From Mytilus trossulus (Eukaryota > Mollusca > Bivalvia > Mytilida > Mytilidae), in assembly GCF_036588685.1 (NCBI RefSeq), contig NC_086374.1, positions 70,988,457 through 71,052,456 on the forward strand: 64,000 nucleotides of DNA, read 5' to 3'. A model generated the notes under the pieces. It had not been told where the DNA came from. It saw only the letters and a list, made by a program, of their open reading frames with translations, and did not search any database. The translations under genes and the position numbers were made by a program. The number at the start of each line of letters is the position of its first letter. Within the stretch, counting starts at the first letter, position 1. Shown here in pieces: positions 59,761-64,000 of the stretch.

Positions 59761-61533
59761 ACGGTCAAATTCAAACTTATTCACGAACCTGATGTTCAGG
59801 GTTTGTTGTTTGTTGATGTAGTTCATAAGGGTTCATACCAAGAACAAAGCAATAACTAGGTATGTCTTTTGTGGTCAATTTTCTCGTTGACAATCATACC
59901 ACGTCTCCTTTTTAAAAGTTAAACTCACATTATCTTTTAGTCAAGATACCGAGGCATTACATCGATCAACTAATTCAGCATGATGACCGTAAAAATTATG
60001 TAGTGTAGATTGTATTCTTTTTTCCTCAAAACTCTGTTCAGGCATATATTTTGTTTGTATTAGGAGCACACCCCTGTTAATGAATTCCTTATTGAAAAAA
60101 ACGAGATTGTTGTATTTAAAGGGATATTAAAACGTTTTACGAATAACTAGAGTATGTGTTGCTGAGTTTTTTAATATTATACCGTATTCGTATCATCTAA
60201 GAGATAAATACTGCTATTCAGACGATACTGAAATGATTCTTCATGGAAATAGAAAGATCACCATCGGAAACAATAAAGTAACCTTTTGTCGTAAAATTTT
60301 GTTCTCAGTCCACAACCAATATCAATTTCTGGATACAAATCAAGATTTGAGACAAACCTTACATTATCTTTGGTATTCTTAATTTCTAGTTCGAAAGGTT
60401 AGCTTTATACAAAATACACAGCTACTTTAGTACAAGTAATCTTGATGTACAATTCTAAAGATGCATATAATATGTGCATCTTGACAGCTGTATATAAACT
60501 GTAGAGCTGTATATAAATTGTATGGTTTTATAGCTGAATATGAATTGCAACTCAAATTATATAACCATTATAAAGTTCTTTTACTACAGTTATTCTATGT
60601 CAAAAACCTATTATATGTCAAATCTTTAATTACGATTCAAATTCAGAACTGTATCAAGCGTAAATATTGCGTCGATTTTGGCACAACTTTTCAGGGATGG
60701 ACATATGTGATCTTTTCTAGCTGTGCTCAGCGAAGCAATTTATTAAGTGTTAACAATTTAAATATTCTTCGCATATATAAGTGACCTTTGAATCTTTGTA
60801 AAAAGCATTACCTATAGTTTTTACTTTTCGTACAAACACGGGCGTTTGACTATATATTTGTCATTTGTGTCCTTGGATTTCTCGTCTACATTAACAAAAA
60901 AGGTAGAATATTTTTGTAAAATATTGATGGCCCGGAAAAAGATCGTTTATAAGAGATATCAGCGACACTAGATCCATGTCCAAACTAAAGATTTATTTCC
61001 TTGATTCTTGATTGAAATTATGTAACGTGAATGATGCCATTTTGTTTATTCACGTCTTTGACGTCATGGGAGATAACTGGCGTAAAAGAAACACAAAAGG
61101 TTATTCCCCGGTGAAAAGAAGGGTAATTGACCGCTGGTGTAAATTTTAAGTGTTATTCGTCCTTCCTTGCAATACATGAAAATTACCTAAATAGTTAAAG
61201 ACCGACGCGATGAAAGAATAGTTATCAAAGGTACCAGGATTATAGTTTAGTACGCCAGACGAAAGGTATATAGAGTATACAAGTAAAGTAAATGCTAATC
61301 TTTGATGCTTTTTTTAATGACTGGATAAACTCATCATAGAAACTATGATAACAATTTTGAAGGCCAGACACCCACGCTGTCTTTGTCTTCATAGAAATAT
61401 TTATATATCTTCAAACAAAAAAGAACAAACAAGTCCAACTGTGGCGTATGTCGCTTTTTTTTTTTTTTTATCTAATAATCATATAAGCAATAAAAAATAA
61501 AATTCAACTTGTTCATTTTTATTGATTATTTTA
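59761..61533. other. Intergenic, no gene recognised
   Basis: Contains a family A fragment at 59850-59915 and the 'tagtacgccagacg' word near 61248. The ORF at 60518-60784 is AT-rich with no recognised motif. Confidence 0.45.
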
Positions 61534-63919
61534 TTAGGCTCGTCGTATCATCATGCGTGTTGTTTTTAAAGAGTAGTTGTATCCTTTCCAGGTCTTCCAA
61601 TTAACACCAATAGCATAAGAACTGTGTTTTCCCATTAGGTACATCCCGTTCAAATTTGAATAATGACAATTAGTATACCACCATCCTCCGTAATACAACT
61701 CAGCACAGTTATGTGGGTAAGCATCATTATCCCTGTCCCTTGTAGTAAATTTATATCCATTATGACCGCTGAATGAATCACCTGCATAAAATAATGTAAA
61801 TATTCAAATACCATGACTGTCTAACATGTATAACTATGTATATAACATGTATAAGTACTATATTGCCAGTTTGTTTCTAAACAAATAGCGGATACCTGTG
61901 TTTTTATGAAACATAAAATCTTTATCAACAAAATCTTTTTATCATTCACTATTCTTTAAAATTATATGGAACATGTTTATAGTACTGTTCCAAGTAAAAG
62001 TAAGGACAATGGCAGTTGATATATTATAGTTCGTTTCTGTGTGTGTTGCATTGTTTTGGGTTTTTTTTTGCACTTCAGTGTTTCTGCTGTTTCGTTGTTT
62101 TTCTTATTTTGTTGACTTTCCCTCGATTTTAGTTTGTAACCCGGATTTGTTTCCTCCCAATCGATTTATTACTTTCGAACAGCGGTATACTACGGTTCCT
62201 TCATTTATTGATTTGTAAGTATAGAATTATATCATAGGCAAAATGACTATAGCAGGAAAATCAACGTTATAATTTATATAAAACCGAAGACCGAGAAACA
62301 CTTATGCACCAAAACAACAAACAAAAACCAAGGAACAATAGGCTATTTCAGGTTTTAATAATTAAAACTGATTTACGCGTTTAAACATCTGCCTAATCGT
62401 TCTTTTATGTCGAGAAGATACACCGACGTCATCTTAGCATTTGCATGATCAATTATAAATGGCTTTATTTGCTTTAATGGTTATGCGATTAATTTAGGTA
62501 TAATCTACCTATTTAATTTATTTTGAAACTTTAACTATAATGCAAGAATCAATTTTCACTGATAAAATTCGACATGTAATAAATCATTTCAAAATCATGC
62601 AGTATATATCTCTATTACTGGAACTAGTCTAAGATATAAAAACGAAGTCAACAATCGACTATAAGGTTTTTGGCATAAGAAGAAGGGAAGACAAATAGTG
62701 ATAAAACATAAGACAAAACTCTTATGAAAGTCGGTTAAAAATACTTTTTTTGGATTTATTAAACCGATAAATGTTTATACAGAATTTATAGTATTCAGGT
62801 TATTTTTAGTATTGAACACTGAATAAAACTCATGAAAACTAAAGTTACATGTCAATCATCGCAAACGAAATAATAATATTTCTCGTAAAGTAAACTTTAG
62901 TTTTGGAATTAGAATAAAGGTTGCAAATGTAGTTGTGTTTTAATTAAAGGAACATATGAGAACAACGATTGTAAAACAAATCCAGAAATCCTTTATTTCA
63001 TTCTAGACCTTGCTTTCACGTGCTTATATAAGCGATACATTTATGTATTTATTAATACGATGAATGTTAATACAAAATTTGAAGAGTTCAGGTTATTTTC
63101 AGTATTGAACACTGAATTAAACTGTTAAAATTCAAATTCGCGCAAATGCACGTCGCCAAAATAGTGTTTTTAGGAGTATTGTGCAAGTTAAGTTTTGGTA
63201 AATTAATTGACTTTTATCAATATGACGATTATTTTAAGCAAGAAAAATAAAACGTAAACATTTATGAAAATATATATTTAAAGATATGTACAGCACAAAG
63301 ATTCGTATCAAAATCATAATATACACTCAAAGACAAGAGGAGAGCTAGACTGGAGCCATACAAATCGAAAACAGACAACCAACATTATCGTGAAAAGAAC
63401 GAAAACAATGACCCAAAGACAAGCAACTGCATAAGAAATACCGTACAAGCTGGTATTGATCATACGACCACAATTGACATCTAACATCAATTCCTGATGT
63501 AGGGCAGTTATAAAAACATGTTTCCTAAATAGTTTGGAAATTTAGTGTATCCCTTCCTCATACAGGTAGAAGTTGAATTTGGCACTTTTGTAAACTCCAT
63601 GACTGTTTAGAATATTTGTCACTATATTTTCCACAAGAGCATCATTGATGCATATTTGTTTTGTTATTTAGTTTTACCTTATATATATTTGTTTTCTTTT
63701 AAGTATTAACCTTTCGCTTGTTTAATTATTCCGTTTCAAATATAATTTTCTAACCTGCATTTCCAGTATAACCAGCTACCTTCAGCTTGTATCCAGACTT
63801 CTCGTTCTCAACAGCAAATTTCTCATAGATGGCGTATTTGTGATTATTTTCAAAATCCTCCATATCAATCCGCAGTATGTAATATCCCTGTTCAGTTATT
63901 TTGTTCAAATATTCATTCC
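61534..63919 (-). CDS. Fibrinogen-related protein FREP2, last two exons (5' part outside the window)
   Basis: Exons 63755-63919 (165 bp) and 61534-61781 (248 bp) have exactly the lengths, phases and splice sites of FREP1 exons 5 and 6. They encode [34 protein letters not shown], then [40 protein letters not shown] and a terminal MMIRRA before TAA. The Ca-site DRDND and both cysteines of the terminal disulfide are kept. The remaining exons should lie beyond 64000. It sits in the same orientation as FREP1, about 9 kb upstream of that gene's start, as expected of a tandem array. The AATAAA at 61530-61535 overlaps the stop codon and a second lies at 61518-61523. Confidence 0.9.
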
Positions 63920-64000
63920 CTGTAATTAAATACACAAAACTCTTACATTTCTTTAATATAATTGGCAGTTAATTTTTATATGAATATAGTTTATATTTTA

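Overview
The window looks like AT-rich nuclear DNA of a bivalve mollusc, most likely a mussel (Mytilus or a close relative). The reasons are split genes with GT-AG introns, SUEL-type lectin exons joined to a short-chain-collagen-C4-like C-terminal domain, fibrinogen-related (FREP) genes, a tRNA-derived SINE, LINE and Penelope-like relics, and dense short dispersed repeats of the kind seen in mussel genomes. There is no prokaryotic organisation. The species call is inference.

Region 1 (1-12.8 kb, + strand): the 3' part of a secreted lectin gene. It has two symmetric phase-1 SUEL exons (715-963, 2892-3149), a 69-bp linker exon (5336-5404) and a terminal exon (6761-7251). A tandem segmental duplication of about 3.35 kb has created a second intact terminal exon (10110-10600), which differs by 11 residues and could act as an alternative last exon.

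Region 2 (12.8-26.4 kb): no confident gene. It holds dispersed repeats, a mariner-like TIR element, several large hairpins, a tRNA-derived SINE, a FREP 3'-exon relic, and a repeat that is the insertion target of the element in region 3.

Region 3 (26451-43594): the standout. A 17.1-kb foldback-like element has inverted ends made of about 420 bp of unique sequence plus tandem arrays of a 368-bp unit (20 apparently identical units on the left, about 11 divergent units in inverted orientation on the right). It is flanked by a perfect 9-bp direct repeat. A paralogous uninterrupted copy of the target lies about 430 bp to the left. Its 4.9-kb core holds decayed minus-strand genes resembling Polinton/Maverick-type virus-like elements: the N-terminal part of a family-B DNA polymerase, cut just after Exo I, and structural (capsid-like) proteins.

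Region 4 (43.6-64 kb): a fibrinogen-related locus on the minus strand. FREP1 (47152-52479) can be assembled in full as six coding exons giving 267 aa. FREP2 (61534 to beyond the window edge) shows its last two exons. An orphan, frameshifted FREP first exon lies at 57.8 kb. Between them are a decayed LINE, a Penelope-like RT relic and a GC-rich stretch with a YY1-type motif. Lectin and FREP genes both encode secreted recognition proteins, so the window carries two diversifying innate-immunity-type families in a repeat-rich setting.
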